Below are positions 17,610 through 27,130 of a stretch of DNA of 64,000 nt, piece by piece. The DNA is taken from positions 45,279 through 109,278 of the forward strand of contig DIHF01000054.1 of the NCBI GenBank assembly GCA_002420015.1, given 5' to 3'. Source of the DNA: Micavibrio sp. UBA5703. Lineage in GTDB: Bacteria; Pseudomonadota; Alphaproteobacteria; Micavibrionales; Micavibrionaceae. A program made the translations under genes and the position numbers. The notes beneath the pieces were generated by a model. That model did no database searches, was not told the origin of the DNA, and worked only from the letters and a program-made list of their open reading frames with translations. Position 1 is the first letter of the stretch. Each line of letters begins with the position of its first letter.

Positions 17610-19001
17610 TCAGGCCGGGAATTCTTGCAATAATTTCTCTCTGGCCTTGCAGCTTTGCCAGCTTATGATGTGAAAGGCAATGCCTGAAACCGTGCCGACG
17701 GCGGCGATGGCGATGAAGATGCCCGTTACGCCGTAAAGATAATCGCCGAGATATACCGCCGGAATCATCAGAACCAGCATCTTGATGACAATCATCGCGA
17801 ATGAGCGTTGCGGCATGCCCATGGCGTTAAAGGCCGAAGCCCAGCCCATGATGAGATTCCCAAACGCATAGGAAACCGGCACGATCCAGAAGAATAAAAC
17901 GGTATAGCCGATAACTTCCGGGTCGTCGGAAAACAGCGCAGCGACAGGCTTGGCCAGAAATCCTAAAACGACGGCTATCAATAACGACCAGACAACGCTG
18001 AACCCGATACCCAATTTTAGCGTTTCATGCACGCGGTCGAATTTCCTTGCACCCCAGTTCTGGCCGATGATCGGCGCCATGCCGATGGACAGCGCCATCA
18101 GGACGATAAAGGCAAAAGCCTCAATCCGGTTGACGACGCCGAACGCGGCAACGGCATGAACGCTGTGCGCTGCCAGCAGGGATGTAATGATGCCGCTGAC
18201 GAAAGGCTGAATGGCGTTGGTCAGTCCAACCGGAACGGCGATGGTCAAAAGGCGGCGCGCCGAATCCGAAAAGGAATTTGCCTTCAATTCCTGCCCAAAG
18301 CAGAGAAGCCTTTTATGTGCATAAAGGACATACAGCCCGGCCAGCGCGGCCATAGCATTGGCCAGAACTGTGGCAATGGCCGCGCCCTGCAGCTCAAGGC
18401 GCGGGAAACCCCACAACCCGAAGATCAACAAAGGGTCCAGAACGACGTTAACGACTGCCGCTACGCACATGATAAGGGCGGGGGAGAACGTGTCACCCGT
18501 AGCGCGGATCGCCGCATTGCCGACCAGCGGGATGGACACGAAAACGCTGCCCGCAAACCAGACGATCATGTATTCGCGGATTAATGCGGTCATTTGCTGG
18601 TCCGCTCCCATAAGGGAGAAGATCGTATCGTGAAATATTACGCCTATAGCGGCGATAGCCATACTGATGACAAAAACCAGCGCCAGCCCGTGTGTAACAA
18701 CGCTTCTTACTGTCTCAATTTTCCCCTCGCCGATGAGGCGTGAGGCCACCGAAGACATGGAGATCCCAAAACCCATAGTGAAGCTGAATATCAGGTAAGT
18801 CAGGGGGAAGGTGAAGCTGATCGCGGCCAGAGGCTCGGTGCCGGGCAAAAGGGAGACGTAATATGTATCGACAAGCTGGAAACTGATGATCGCCAGCAGC
18901 CCCCAGATCATGGGGACGGTCAGGCGGATGAGGTGCTTTTTGACCTCTCCTTTGGTCAGGTCGCCTTTGCTGCCGTGGTGGGCTGCCCTTTTAGTATCCA
19001 T
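17610..19001 (-). CDS. MATE family multidrug efflux transporter
   Basis: This 463-residue integral membrane protein has about 12 hydrophobic segments and the two-fold MATE arrangement (PMIWGLLAIISFQLVDTYYV in the first half, IGQNWGAR in the second). Such proteins export cationic drugs or metabolites by Na+ or H+ antiport. The start ATG at 19001 is the most natural; an in-frame GTG lies 17 codons upstream and no strong ribosome site decides. The region from 19002 to 19300 upstream is AT-rich with no gene. Confidence 0.93.
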   Translation of the reverse strand: MDTKRAAHHGSKGDLTKGEVKKHLIRLTVPMIWGLLAIISFQLVDTYYVSLLPGTEPLAAISFTFPLTYLIFSFTMGFGISMSSVASRLIGEGKIETVRSVVTHGLALVFVISMAIAAIGVIFHDTIFSLMGADQQMTALIREYMIVWFAGSVFVSIPLVGNAAIRATGDTFSPALIMCVAAVVNVVLDPLLIFGLWGFPRLELQGAAIATVLANAMAALAGLYVLYAHKRLLCFGQELKANSFSDSARRLLTIAVPVGLTNAIQPFVSGIITSLLAAHSVHAVAAFGVVNRIEAFAFIVLMALSIGMAPIIGQNWGARKFDRVHETLKLGIGFSVVWSLLIAVVLGFLAKPVAALFSDDPEVIGYTVLFFWIVPVSYAFGNLIMGWASAFNAMGMPQRSFAMIVIKMLVLMIPAVYLGDYLYGVTGIFIAIAAVGTVSGIAFHIISWQSCKAREKLLQEFPA

Positions 19002-19300
19002 AATTATCAAACTGTCATTTTGAGGAATGAAAAATTTAATAGAAACCGGCACCCTAGCCGATTCTTTGTAAAAGTCACCTAGATAAAAATGAAAAAAAGA
19101 AAAAGCAGAATAATCAATTATATCAATGAATTAAGGTGGTATAACCAAAAGTATTAAATTTAACCTCAAAATTACATAAAATATTAATAATATAAGGTTA
19201 CCATAATACTATGGTGTGGGGTCATGCCATGTGAAGTTTGGCGCAAGTGGGGTTGGCCGACTTCAAAAAACAAAAAAATAAATTGTGGGGGCATAAAGCA

Positions 19301-20968
19301 ATGGCAACGAACGGCGATGACATACTTTTGTTTCAGGGAACGCTGGGGCAGCTTACAACGACACTGATCAACGCTTATAGCGGCGAGATCATCGAAATCA
19401 TCGACAGAGAAATGAATATCAACAACACGTCCTATGACGGCATGGACGGGCTGGATATCATGCTGTTCACGAATTTCGGCGACTATCTTTCGATCACGAA
19501 TGATGTCGGCATGCAGGTTCTTCACAATATCGAGATATTCCAGGCGGGCAGCGGCGGCGACATTATCAACCTCTCCAGTAATGTTTACAGCCTGAACAGC
19601 GTTATTATTCTGGGCGGCCTCGGCGATGACATCCTCTGGGGTAACGTCAACGCAGACATTATCCTTGGTTCCGGCGGCGATGACATTATCGATGGCGGGC
19701 ACGGCAATGACGAGCTTTACGGCGAAGCGGACAACGACAGGGTTGGTGGAGGCCTCGGCGACGATATCGTCGATGGCGGCGCCGGGAACGACATCCTGTA
19801 TGGCGGGCATGGCGTGCTTCAGCACATCATCGACAAGCAGTTCACAGATTCGCTGATCTTTCCCAATCTTCAAAGCGGCGTGAATATCGTTAACCTCGTG
19901 CCGCCGGGCGTGCCCAATCTGGGTATCGTACAGGGCAACCTCAGTGTCGATTTTGACACGACGGTTGAGTTGACTTTCCGTCAAGGCCATGCAGGTTACA
20001 ACAACACGCTGGGCGCTTACGGGATTGCCGCGGACGGCACGATGGTTTCGACCAAAGTTCTCTGGAGCAACGTCAAAACCGCCGGTGTGAACGTAGCGCA
20101 TACGATCGACCTGCCGCTCGGCGAAGACGGCGGAAGCTTTGGCTTTTTCATCGTCGCCAACGGTGACCGGGTCAACAACAAATACAAAAACCTTGATATC
20201 ACGGATGATGGCGTCGTCAGCTTTGTCTACGATCACGGCGGTCCGGACGAGCGCGCCGCAAAAATCACCGATCCCGCCAACAAGATTTCTCTGGTTTACG
20301 ATGACGGCGTTACGCACAAGGTGATTAACGGCCATATCTATCACACGACCGACCGCGGCGGCGCGACCAACCTGAACTGGGACGGGAAAACCCATGCCGT
20401 TTCCGGTCTTGTGACGGACGGCGACAACAATTTGCTGCGCATCGGGTTCGAGGATCTCCCCAATCTGGGCGATGCCGACTTTGAAGATGTCATGTTCGAT
20501 CTCGACTTCACGGCGGTCGTAGAGCCTGGCCTTGGCGGCACGGGCAACGACAAGCTTCTCGGTGGCGCAGGCGATGATACAATCTACGGCGAGGACGGCA
20601 ACGATATCATCAGCGGCGGCCTCGGTGCAGACCTTCTTAATGGTGGTACGGGTTCGGACCAGTTCGTGTTTCAGGAATTTGACGGTACGCTCGATACCGT
20701 TACGGATTTTGAAGCGGGCGTTGGCAAGGATGTTCTGAACCTGACGGACATACTGACCGGCTACGATGAGGGCGTTGACGATCTCAGCAACTTCATCCAG
20801 CTCGTTGCCAGCGGCGCGGACACCATGGTTAAAGTCAATCAGGATGGCGATATCGGCGGCGTTTTCACCGATGCAATCCTGCTGAAAAACGTATCTTTGG
20901 CGGGTGGCCTTGCCGGATTGGTCAGCGATGGCAACCTCGTCGTCGACCAAAGCATCACATTGCCTTGA
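19301..20968 (+). CDS. RTX/DUF4114 type I secretion substrate
   Basis: A 555-residue protein without an N-terminal signal peptide. RTX calcium-binding nonapeptides (GGxGxDxLx) are encoded at about 19606-19810 and again at 20530-20650. Between them is a DUF4114-like domain ending GFEDLPNLGDADFEDVMF. The C-terminal 100 residues (from DQFVFQEF) match the T1SS VCA0849-type secretion signal and resemble the end of the giant adhesin at 31007-35830. Start ATG 19301 follows GGGGG. It is probably exported by the TolC-ABC-HlyD system 15 kb downstream. A hairpin terminator follows. Confidence 0.88.
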   Translation: MATNGDDILLFQGTLGQLTTTLINAYSGEIIEIIDREMNINNTSYDGMDGLDIMLFTNFGDYLSITNDVGMQVLHNIEIFQAGSGGDIINLSSNVYSLNSVIILGGLGDDILWGNVNADIILGSGGDDIIDGGHGNDELYGEADNDRVGGGLGDDIVDGGAGNDILYGGHGVLQHIIDKQFTDSLIFPNLQSGVNIVNLVPPGVPNLGIVQGNLSVDFDTTVELTFRQGHAGYNNTLGAYGIAADGTMVSTKVLWSNVKTAGVNVAHTIDLPLGEDGGSFGFFIVANGDRVNNKYKNLDITDDGVVSFVYDHGGPDERAAKITDPANKISLVYDDGVTHKVINGHIYHTTDRGGATNLNWDGKTHAVSGLVTDGDNNLLRIGFEDLPNLGDADFEDVMFDLDFTAVVEPGLGGTGNDKLLGGAGDDTIYGEDGNDIISGGLGADLLNGGTGSDQFVFQEFDGTLDTVTDFEAGVGKDVLNLTDILTGYDEGVDDLSNFIQLVASGADTMVKVNQDGDIGGVFTDAILLKNVSLAGGLAGLVSDGNLVVDQSITLP

Positions 20969-20996
20969 TAAGGGTCTGAAATCTTTCTTCGTGTGG

Positions 20997-21031
20997 AAAG
21001 CCGCGGGACTTAAAAAATCTCGCGGCTTTTG
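20997..21031 (+). terminator. Rho-independent terminator of the RTX gene
   Basis: The stem AAAGCCGCGGGA pairs with TCTCGCGGCTTT around an AT-rich loop (CTTAAAAAA), followed by a T-rich tract. It lies 28 bases after the RTX stop and just upstream of the methyltransferase gene. Confidence 0.8.
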
Positions 21032-21054
21032 CTTTGTTTTGCTAATGTCCCGGT

Positions 21055-22092
21055 ATGGACAGAGCCTATGACACGCTTTTTTACGCTATCGAATCCGGAA
21101 GCCTCGCGCCGCCGGGGGCGGGCCAATCGGTTTTGTTCGTCAACGCTGCGCCTTGCGCCGGGATTGATTTTCTGGCCTCGTCGAAACTGACCCTGCAACA
21201 GCATTTTAAGCCCTACGTAGATGCGTTGACAGCGCAGGGGTACGAAGCCAGCGCTGATTTACCCGAAACGCAGGGGGTGTTTGACTATGTGTTTATAGCG
21301 GCCCCGAAGAGCAAACAGGAAACCCAGTATCTTCTGGCCAGAGGTATGAAATTGCTGCGCCCCGGTGGAATGATTATTTGCGCGGCGGCCAATGACGCGG
21401 GCGGGCGCCAGCTTGCCGGATTTTTTGAAGCGCTTGGCTTAAAAGACATCGGTCAGGAATCCAAATACAAGGGGCGGGTTGTCTGGGGGCAGGTGCCACA
21501 AAATCCAGACGAAGGAAAAATAGCGGAATGGATAACCGCCGGATCGCCGCAGTCTATATTGGGCGGAAGGTTCGTGTCGGTGCCGGGGCTATTTGCCTGG
21601 GACAAGATCGACAAAGGCTCTGAAATCCTGACGCGCCATATGCCGGAAAATCTGAAAGGTGCGGGCGCAGATTTTTGTTGCGGCTATGGCTATCTGGCCA
21701 GTCATTTGCTGCAACATAATCCGGCCATAGAGCGCCTTGTCTGCATTGATGCCGATGCCCGCGCCGTTGCGGTGTGCAAAGAAAATCTCGCTCAAATTAT
21801 TCATCCGGCGAAAAAGGAATTTTTATGGGCCGATCTGACAAAGCCGCTTTCAGGTATCGGCGGTTTTGACTGGATTGTCATGAACCCGCCCTTTCATGAG
21901 GGCAAGGCAGGTGATGTTTCCATCGGGCAGGCCTGTATCCAGACCGCAGCAAAAACCCTGCGTCCTGGCGGTAAATTATGGATGGTTTCTAATGCGATGC
22001 TGGCGTACGAGACTGTTCTTAAATCCACGTTCAAAAGATTTAACAAGGAATTCGAGGGGCAGGGCTACAAGGTTTTTGTTGCGGAAAAGTAG
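21055..22092 (+). CDS. rsmC: RsmC-like ribosomal RNA small-subunit methyltransferase
   Basis: RsmC/RlmG-type enzymes methylate N2 of guanine in rRNA using S-adenosylmethionine. The 345-residue protein has the two-domain layout: a degenerate N-terminal methyltransferase domain, then a catalytic one with DFCCGYGYLASHLL (SAM site), the catalytic motif MNPPFHEG near residue 280, and LRPGGKLWMVSNAML. Length is normal. Whether it modifies 16S G1207 cannot be told from sequence alone. It is a single gene followed by a palindromic repeat. Confidence 0.9.
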   Translation: MDRAYDTLFYAIESGSLAPPGAGQSVLFVNAAPCAGIDFLASSKLTLQQHFKPYVDALTAQGYEASADLPETQGVFDYVFIAAPKSKQETQYLLARGMKLLRPGGMIICAAANDAGGRQLAGFFEALGLKDIGQESKYKGRVVWGQVPQNPDEGKIAEWITAGSPQSILGGRFVSVPGLFAWDKIDKGSEILTRHMPENLKGAGADFCCGYGYLASHLLQHNPAIERLVCIDADARAVAVCKENLAQIIHPAKKEFLWADLTKPLSGIGGFDWIVMNPPFHEGKAGDVSIGQACIQTAAKTLRPGGKLWMVSNAMLAYETVLKSTFKRFNKEFEGQGYKVFVAEK

Positions 22093-22136
22093 TTCATACA
22101 GCCGATCTTAAAATTACGAACACCATTTCTCCTTTC

Positions 22137-22244
22137 GTCATCCCAACCGAGCGCGTCAGCGCGAGCGGAGGGATCTTCGGCATATCATAATGACAGGATC
22201 CCTCGGCTCTGCCACGCCTTCGGCGCGGCTCCGCTCGGGATGAC
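22137..22244. repeat. GTCATCCC-type palindromic repeat (copy 2)
   Basis: The ends GTCATCCC (22137-22144) and GGGATGAC (22237-22244) are inverted. Inner blocks GGAGGGATC and GATCCCTC and GC-rich small dyads fill the interior. It lies between rsmC and the convergent AAA+ gene and resembles the element at 8633-8709. Confidence 0.75.
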
Positions 22245-22281
22245 ATCGATGGGGATTCAAGTAATTGCCGTATGATTACGC

Positions 22282-23238
22282 CTAAACGTGATAGACGATG
22301 GCGGTTTCTTCCATCTCGGCAACCTGCTGGATGATGCGTTGCAGTTTCTTTTCATCGTGCAGGGCTTGTTTGTTGAGGCCCGTTTCACGGCCCACCATGT
22401 AATAGATCGATTCAATTGAAACTTCGCCGCCAGAGCCGCGCTCTTTCACGTGGTGCGCCATGGCCGAATCCATCGTGATAATCGATTTGTCGGGCTGGTT
22501 TCGCTTGCGCATGTGCTCGTCAGTCAGATGCACGATCAGCAGCAACAATACGTTGGAAATCTTTACCTGATGGTGCTTTTCGAATCCGGGGCGAAGCGCC
22601 TTGAGGATATTGTAGGTCTCGACTGTATTCGGAACCTTTAGAAAGACTTTTTGGAAGCGGCGGTCGAGCGCCGGGTCGGTGGCTACGTAAAGGCGGAATT
22701 CATCCAGCGTCGTTGCGCCAAGAACCATCATATCCCCCGCCGTCAGATAGGGTTTCATGACGTCCGAGAGGCCCTTATAGGCGCTGCCCGTACAATTGGG
22801 CATGATCTGGTGGATCTCGTCGATAAAAAGGATAATGCGCGGATTGCTTGGATGATGAAAACGCTCGGCCACGCCCTTACAAAGCGGAATAAAGCGCTCC
22901 TGAAAGTCGGCGGGGCCGTTGGTGCCGGCGGCCATGCGGGCCAGATCGACTTCGAGCACACGGGCGCCACGCAGATACTCCGGGACTTTGTCATCGGCGA
23001 TTTTTTGCGCCAGTGCGACAACCATGGCGGTTTTACCCACGCCGGCGGGTGCCAGAAGAACGGCGTTCTTACGGCCCTTTTGCAATAGAATCAGAATGGT
23101 TTCGTCAACCTCGGTGTCGCGGCCTGAAATCGGGCCGAAACGCCCTTGTTTTGCCAGCGCGGTGAAATCGGTGCAGTACTTGCGGAATAGTTCCTCAAGC
23201 TCTTCGTTGGTGACAAGATAATGCCATTGTTCCGTCAT
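22282..23238 (-). CDS. Single-module ClpA/ClpB-type AAA+ ATPase
   Basis: The 318-residue protein corresponds to only the first AAA+ module of Clp ATPases: GPISGRDTEVDE, Walker A APAGVGKTA, Walker B IILFIDEIHQ, a sensor-1 region LGATTLDEFR and the arginine finger area DPALDRRF. It lacks the Clp N-domain, the second module and any ClpP-binding loop. It may be an adaptor-like or remodelling ATPase, similar in size to helicase-loader style Clp relatives. No informative neighbours. Family certain, role unknown. Confidence 0.85.
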   Translation of the reverse strand: MTEQWHYLVTNEELEELFRKYCTDFTALAKQGRFGPISGRDTEVDETILILLQKGRKNAVLLAPAGVGKTAMVVALAQKIADDKVPEYLRGARVLEVDLARMAAGTNGPADFQERFIPLCKGVAERFHHPSNPRIILFIDEIHQIMPNCTGSAYKGLSDVMKPYLTAGDMMVLGATTLDEFRLYVATDPALDRRFQKVFLKVPNTVETYNILKALRPGFEKHHQVKISNVLLLLIVHLTDEHMRKRNQPDKSIITMDSAMAHHVKERGSGGEVSIESIYYMVGRETGLNKQALHDEKKLQRIIQQVAEMEETAIVYHV

Positions 23239-23340
23239 GTGCCCTCTGCGGCGGCCAGTTCTATAATTTTAACATGATTGTACCAGGAATACGCGTCCCA
23301 TCATCCTAGCGCGGGAAAGTTAATATTCTCTTTCAATGGT

Positions 23341-24240
23341 TTACGTAACGATTTCTTTTTTATTGTAGCCCTGCGCATAAAGCGCGGCGGTTAAATCGCC
23401 GTAAACGATAATATTGTGAATTTCTGCGGCCACGGCGGGCTTGGGGCGGTAGCCCACGCCCATTCCGGCGGCCTTGAGCATGGGGATGTCGTTGGCCCCG
23501 TCGCCGATGGCAAAACTGTCGTTCTCGCTGAGGCCTAGATCGGTCGTGTACTTGTTCAAGAAACTGACCTTGGCGTGTTTGTCCAGAATGGGCGGCACGA
23601 CAGTGCCCGTCAGTTTGTCTTCTGTGATGCCCAGCGTGTTGCCGTGGTTGTGATGAAAACCGGTACGCTCGGCAATCGCGCCCGTGAAAAAAGTAAACCC
23701 GCCCGACACCAGTACACATGTCGCGCCGTGCTTGCCCATGGTTCTCACTAAACTTTCTGCGCCGGGACTAAGGGCCATATTCTCCAAAGTCTCGGCCAGC
23801 TTTGCGGCCTCAAGCCCTTTCAAAAGGCCAACGCGCTTATGCAGCGCCTGCGCGAAGTCCAGCCTTCCTTCCATAGCCTCTTGCGTAATGGCGGCGATTT
23901 CATCCTTCAGGCCGGCGTAGGCGGCCAGTTCATCCAGCGTTTCTTCCTGAATGATGGTGCTGTCCATATCGGCGAGCAAAAGCTTTTTCCGGCGGTTTTC
24001 GGTTGGCCCTGCGAAAACGTCGATTTTGTCTTTACTCAAAAAGTCGCGCAGATGGAGCATCAAGGCACCCTGCGGCTTAACTGTAAGGCTAAGATCCACG
24101 GCGCGCCCCTTATCCAGCCAGAGGGGTTTTCCGGCGGTTTCCATGTTGTAAAACCCGAGAATGCTCTCCAGCTCCTTGATATGGGCCTTGGAAACATCCG
24201 GATTGCCTTCAGAGGCGACAAGGGTAACTACATGCGTCAT
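23341..24240 (-). CDS. serB: Phosphoserine phosphatase SerB
   Basis: SerB dephosphorylates phosphoserine, the last step of serine synthesis. The 299-residue HAD-family protein has an N-terminal ACT-like region, nucleophile motif ADMDSTII, motif II VSGGFTFF and motif III GDGANDIPML. The open frame extends 94 codons upstream into the antisense of serC, but the ATG at 24240 gives the family start MTHVVTLVA. It is divergent from serC with 103 bases between, so serB and serC may share regulatory sites. Confidence 0.95.
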   Translation of the reverse strand: MTHVVTLVASEGNPDVSKAHIKELESILGFYNMETAGKPLWLDKGRAVDLSLTVKPQGALMLHLRDFLSKDKIDVFAGPTENRRKKLLLADMDSTIIQEETLDELAAYAGLKDEIAAITQEAMEGRLDFAQALHKRVGLLKGLEAAKLAETLENMALSPGAESLVRTMGKHGATCVLVSGGFTFFTGAIAERTGFHHNHGNTLGITEDKLTGTVVPPILDKHAKVSFLNKYTTDLGLSENDSFAIGDGANDIPMLKAAGMGVGYRPKPAVAAEIHNIIVYGDLTAALYAQGYNKKEIVT

Positions 24241-24343
24241 GATTTTTCTTTGTATTCCAAATATAATGCTGGACAGATGAAAGGGAATTTCATATCTGCT
24301 GAAACTAGGACTGTATACAATTTTATCATCAAATAGGTTAAAA

Positions 24344-25513
24344 ATGGAAAAACCTTCGCAAAAACCAAAGAATCCCTGCTTTTCCTCAGGTCCCTGCGCC
24401 AAGCGCCCGGGCTGGAGCCTTGCCGCGCTGGATACCGCGATGGCAGGCCGCTCGCACCGCGCAGGGCCAGCCAAGGCCAAACTGAAAGAAGTCATCGAAA
24501 AGCACCGCAAGATTCTGGGCATTCCGGCCGATTACAAAATCGGCATCGTTCCGGCCTCCGATACCGGGGCGGTTGAAATGGCGATGTGGTCGCTGCTGGG
24601 TCAGCGCGGCGTCGACGTGCTGGCGTGGGAGAGTTTTTCCTCCGGCTGGGCCAGCGACATCCTGAAGCAACTCAAACTTCCGAACGTGGGCAAACATGAA
24701 AGCGACTACGGCAAGCTGCCGGATTTGTCCAAAGTGAATTTCAACAATGATGTTGTTTTCGTCTGGAACGGCACCACATCGGGCGTGCGCGTGCCGGACG
24801 GCAACTGGATTCCGGCCAAGCGCGAGGGCCTGACCATTTGCGATGCGACCTCGGCGGTGTTTGCCTATGACATGCCGTGGGACAAGCTGGATGTGACGAC
24901 CTGGAGCTGGCAGAAGGTTCTGGGGTCCGAAGGCGCGCACGGCATGATCGTGCTCTCGCCTCGCGCCGTTGCAAGGTTAGAGAGCTACACGCCCGCCTGG
25001 CCGTTGCCAAAAATTTTTGCGCTGACCAAAAAGGGCAAGCTGATCGACGGCATCTTTGCCGGGGAAACCATCAACACGCCCTCCATGCTGGCGGTCGAAG
25101 ATTGCCTCGATGCGCTGAACTGGGTCGAGAGCATCGGTGGACTGAAAGCCACAATCGCGCGCAGCGAAAAAAGCTTCAAGGCGATCGAGGGCTGGGTCGC
25201 CAAAACGGCCTGGGTCGATTTTCTGGGCGAAGAGGGCGCAGCGCGCTCGTTTACTTCCGTCTGTCTGAAAATCACCGATCCGTGGCTGGCCGCGCAAAAC
25301 GCCGAGGCGCAGGACGCCTTTATCGGCGCGATGTGCAAGGCTCTGGAGAAAGAAGCCGTGGCCTATGATATCAAGGGCTACCGCGACGCTCCGCCGGGAA
25401 TACGTATCTGGTGCGGCGCAACGGTGGAACCCTCGGACGTTGCCGCGCTGCTGCCCTGGCTGGAATACGCCTTCGCTGCAACCAAAGATGCGCAGCAGAA
25501 GCAGGCGGCTTGA
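24344..25513 (+). CDS. serC: Phosphoserine aminotransferase SerC
   Basis: SerC transaminates 3-phosphohydroxypyruvate with glutamate to give phosphoserine. The 389-residue protein is the alphaproteobacterial type with [13 protein letters not shown] at the start and the PLP lysine in [23 protein letters not shown] and [10 protein letters not shown] form the active-site pocket. It is divergent from serB, and serA lies about 1.6 kb downstream as a separate unit. It ends 2 bases before the stop of the convergent J-domain gene. Confidence 0.96.
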   Translation: MEKPSQKPKNPCFSSGPCAKRPGWSLAALDTAMAGRSHRAGPAKAKLKEVIEKHRKILGIPADYKIGIVPASDTGAVEMAMWSLLGQRGVDVLAWESFSSGWASDILKQLKLPNVGKHESDYGKLPDLSKVNFNNDVVFVWNGTTSGVRVPDGNWIPAKREGLTICDATSAVFAYDMPWDKLDVTTWSWQKVLGSEGAHGMIVLSPRAVARLESYTPAWPLPKIFALTKKGKLIDGIFAGETINTPSMLAVEDCLDALNWVESIGGLKATIARSEKSFKAIEGWVAKTAWVDFLGEEGAARSFTSVCLKITDPWLAAQNAEAQDAFIGAMCKALEKEAVAYDIKGYRDAPPGIRIWCGATVEPSDVAALLPWLEYAFAATKDAQQKQAA

Positions 25514-25515
25514 TT

Positions 25516-26493
25516 TTAGGAGGGACCTTCACCGAGTGAGGGTTGAGCAGGAGAGCTGAGTTTTTTCTCATATGCCTCCTGTGGAAGTCTTTTGAGATCC
25601 GGGCGTGCCTCCATAATCATCTTTATAGCCTCTTCATTTTGGCTGCGCCGTCTGCCGTTATGGGTCCAAGTCATCTGGTAGACAATTCCATTGTAACTAT
25701 CGAATTGTGCCTGAGTAATGGTTTGGGGTGCATATTTCAGCAAGGTAAGAAGCAAGCCACCGGGGTCTCCCGAAACTTGCTCTTGTAAAGCCGGTGCCGC
25801 GAGAAACTCTGAAACTGATTTAAGCTCTTGCTCCAGCGTCCCATTGTTACGAGCTATGGTATAGCGGGCGCAGAAGATATGAGCCAAGTATAGATAGTGT
25901 TTTGACACTTCAAAGCCTCGGTCTTTGAGGGTCTCTGCAAAGCGATGTACCTTGTCGTATCTAAATGCTCCCGGTGCCTTTTCAAGCAAGGCATCCAATA
26001 ACCTGAAATCCTTTTTATGAAGAGCTGTCTTGAAGGCAGTGGCAACTATTTTGCCAGCCATATCAGGCCGATTTTGTACGACCTTTAACATCCAGTCAGT
26101 GCCAAGCTGCACATTTTTTTGGTAGCGATAGTCGCCAAATGATTCGGACATAATAAATTCGATTACGCCTATATCCCTTTCGGAAGCATAAGAGACATCC
26201 GCGCTCAATATTTCATTTGCCCTGCTGAGTTGATTTTGTACCCATTCAATGTTTGAACCGCCATTAAGTTCATGCTTGTTATCGTATTGCTTGCGCAGTT
26301 CTTCATCGCCTAAAATCTCGTAAGCCTCATTGATAACAAACATGCGCTTCTTATAAGCGCTTTTCATTTCTTCGTCGGGTGCCAAATCTTCGTGATGCTG
26401 TTTTACTAGCGTGCGCCACGCAGATTGAATTTCCCTTTGTGTCGCATTTTGTGGAACGCCAAGAATTTCATAGTAATTTTTGCCTTCAAACAT
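25516..26493 (-). CDS. J-domain protein with HED in place of HPD
   Basis: The 325-residue protein starts MFEGKNYYEILGVPQNATQ and has a full J-domain of about 70 residues, as in DnaJ co-chaperones that stimulate Hsp70. The signature HPD is replaced by H34-E35-D36 (QHHEDLAPDEE). There is no Gly/Phe region or zinc finger; residues 85-325 are helical with no recognised domain. The ATG at 26493 is preferred over a TTG five codons upstream. With Pro missing from the loop, Hsp70 stimulation may be weak or altered. Single gene. Confidence 0.8.
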   Translation of the reverse strand: MFEGKNYYEILGVPQNATQREIQSAWRTLVKQHHEDLAPDEEMKSAYKKRMFVINEAYEILGDEELRKQYDNKHELNGGSNIEWVQNQLSRANEILSADVSYASERDIGVIEFIMSESFGDYRYQKNVQLGTDWMLKVVQNRPDMAGKIVATAFKTALHKKDFRLLDALLEKAPGAFRYDKVHRFAETLKDRGFEVSKHYLYLAHIFCARYTIARNNGTLEQELKSVSEFLAAPALQEQVSGDPGGLLLTLLKYAPQTITQAQFDSYNGIVYQMTWTHNGRRRSQNEEAIKMIMEARPDLKRLPQEAYEKKLSSPAQPSLGEGPS

Positions 26494-26585
26494 ACTAAAC
26501 GCAGCCAATCCATAAGGTTGTTAAAGAATTAGGGTGCAATTTATTCAGGTTTAAAAGTTATGTCAACGATGTGGTTGCGTGTGAA

Positions 26586-26764
26586 TTTTAAAACGCAGAG
26601 AATCGGAGTTTTTCTTCGGACTCGTTGCGTCCGTTGCGCGCTTTGCGTTTAAAAAACCACGAATAGACACAAATGAACGCGGATTTTTATTAAACCACAG
26701 AGGCGCAAAGGCACAGAGAAACAATCAATAAAAAAATCTCTGTGCCTCCGTGTCTCTGTGGTTT
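26586..26764. repeat. Tandem palindromic repeats, CACAGAG/ACGCAGAG type (copy 3)
   Basis: Three units lie side by side. A hairpin has arms TTTAAAACGCAGAG and CTTTGCGTTTAAA (26587-26653). An orphan half-arm AACCACGAATAGACACAAAT follows at 26655. A full palindrome has arms starting AAACCACAGAGGC (26692) and ending CTCTGTGGTTT (26763). The gap from 26494 to 27130 otherwise holds the serA promoter and leader. Confidence 0.85.
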
Positions 26765-26870
26765 TCTACTTTATTCGCGTTCGGGATGACAGAGAAGAAA
26801 GAAATCTACGTGCCTTCGCTTGCCCGTCCGAAGCGGCGTAGCCGCGAAGGCGGGTGGTAAAAAATACCCA

Positions 26871-26899
26871 TTGACAAAACAGGAATAATATCCTATCAT
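26871..26899 (+). promoter_or_regulatory. Sigma70-type promoter of serA
   Basis: A perfect -35 TTGACA (26871-26876) and a -10 TATCAT (26894-26899) are separated by exactly 17 bases. Transcription would begin near 26906 and give a leader of about 225 bases before serA. Confidence 0.7.
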
Positions 26900-27040
26900 G
26901 TCGTCATGAGGAAGATGTACGAAAAAGAAGAGGGCAGAAACGAAAGAAAACAAAATAAAAGACATAATCCGCCCTCAAAACAAAAAAATGACGAACGAAC
27001 TAATGGAAAAAGGTTTTTTCAATGTACATCAGTATCTTAC

Positions 27041-27130
27041 ACTCCTCCAAAATCCCTCTTGCATTCCCCGCCGGACCTGATAAAGCTGTTGGCCTGTTTT
27101 CCTAAACAAGACAAAACTAGGAGTTAAAAA
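27041..27130 (+). promoter_or_regulatory. serA leader with possible anti-Shine-Dalgarno
   Basis: ACTCCT at 27041-27046 is complementary to the serA ribosome site AGGAGT at 27119-27124. The leader could therefore fold to hide the site. Upstream, a 73-codon open frame (26906-27127) overlaps the leader but looks like noise. No known Rfam element was recognised by eye. Confidence 0.35.

Noticed and set aside
19184..20950. 588-codon open frame antisense to the RTX gene
   Set aside because: The + strand encodes clear RTX repeats, DUF4114 and a secretion signal; the antisense frame mirrors GC-rich codon use and its Asp/Val/Ile-rich translation has no recognisable features.
24241..24522. Longer SerB N-terminus
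   Set aside because: The extension overlaps serC antisense and does not match the family; the ATG at 24240 gives the normal start.
26906..27127. 73-codon frame in the serA leader as a Ser-sensing leader peptide
   Set aside because: It has scattered rather than clustered Ser codons and no terminator-antiterminator pair was seen.
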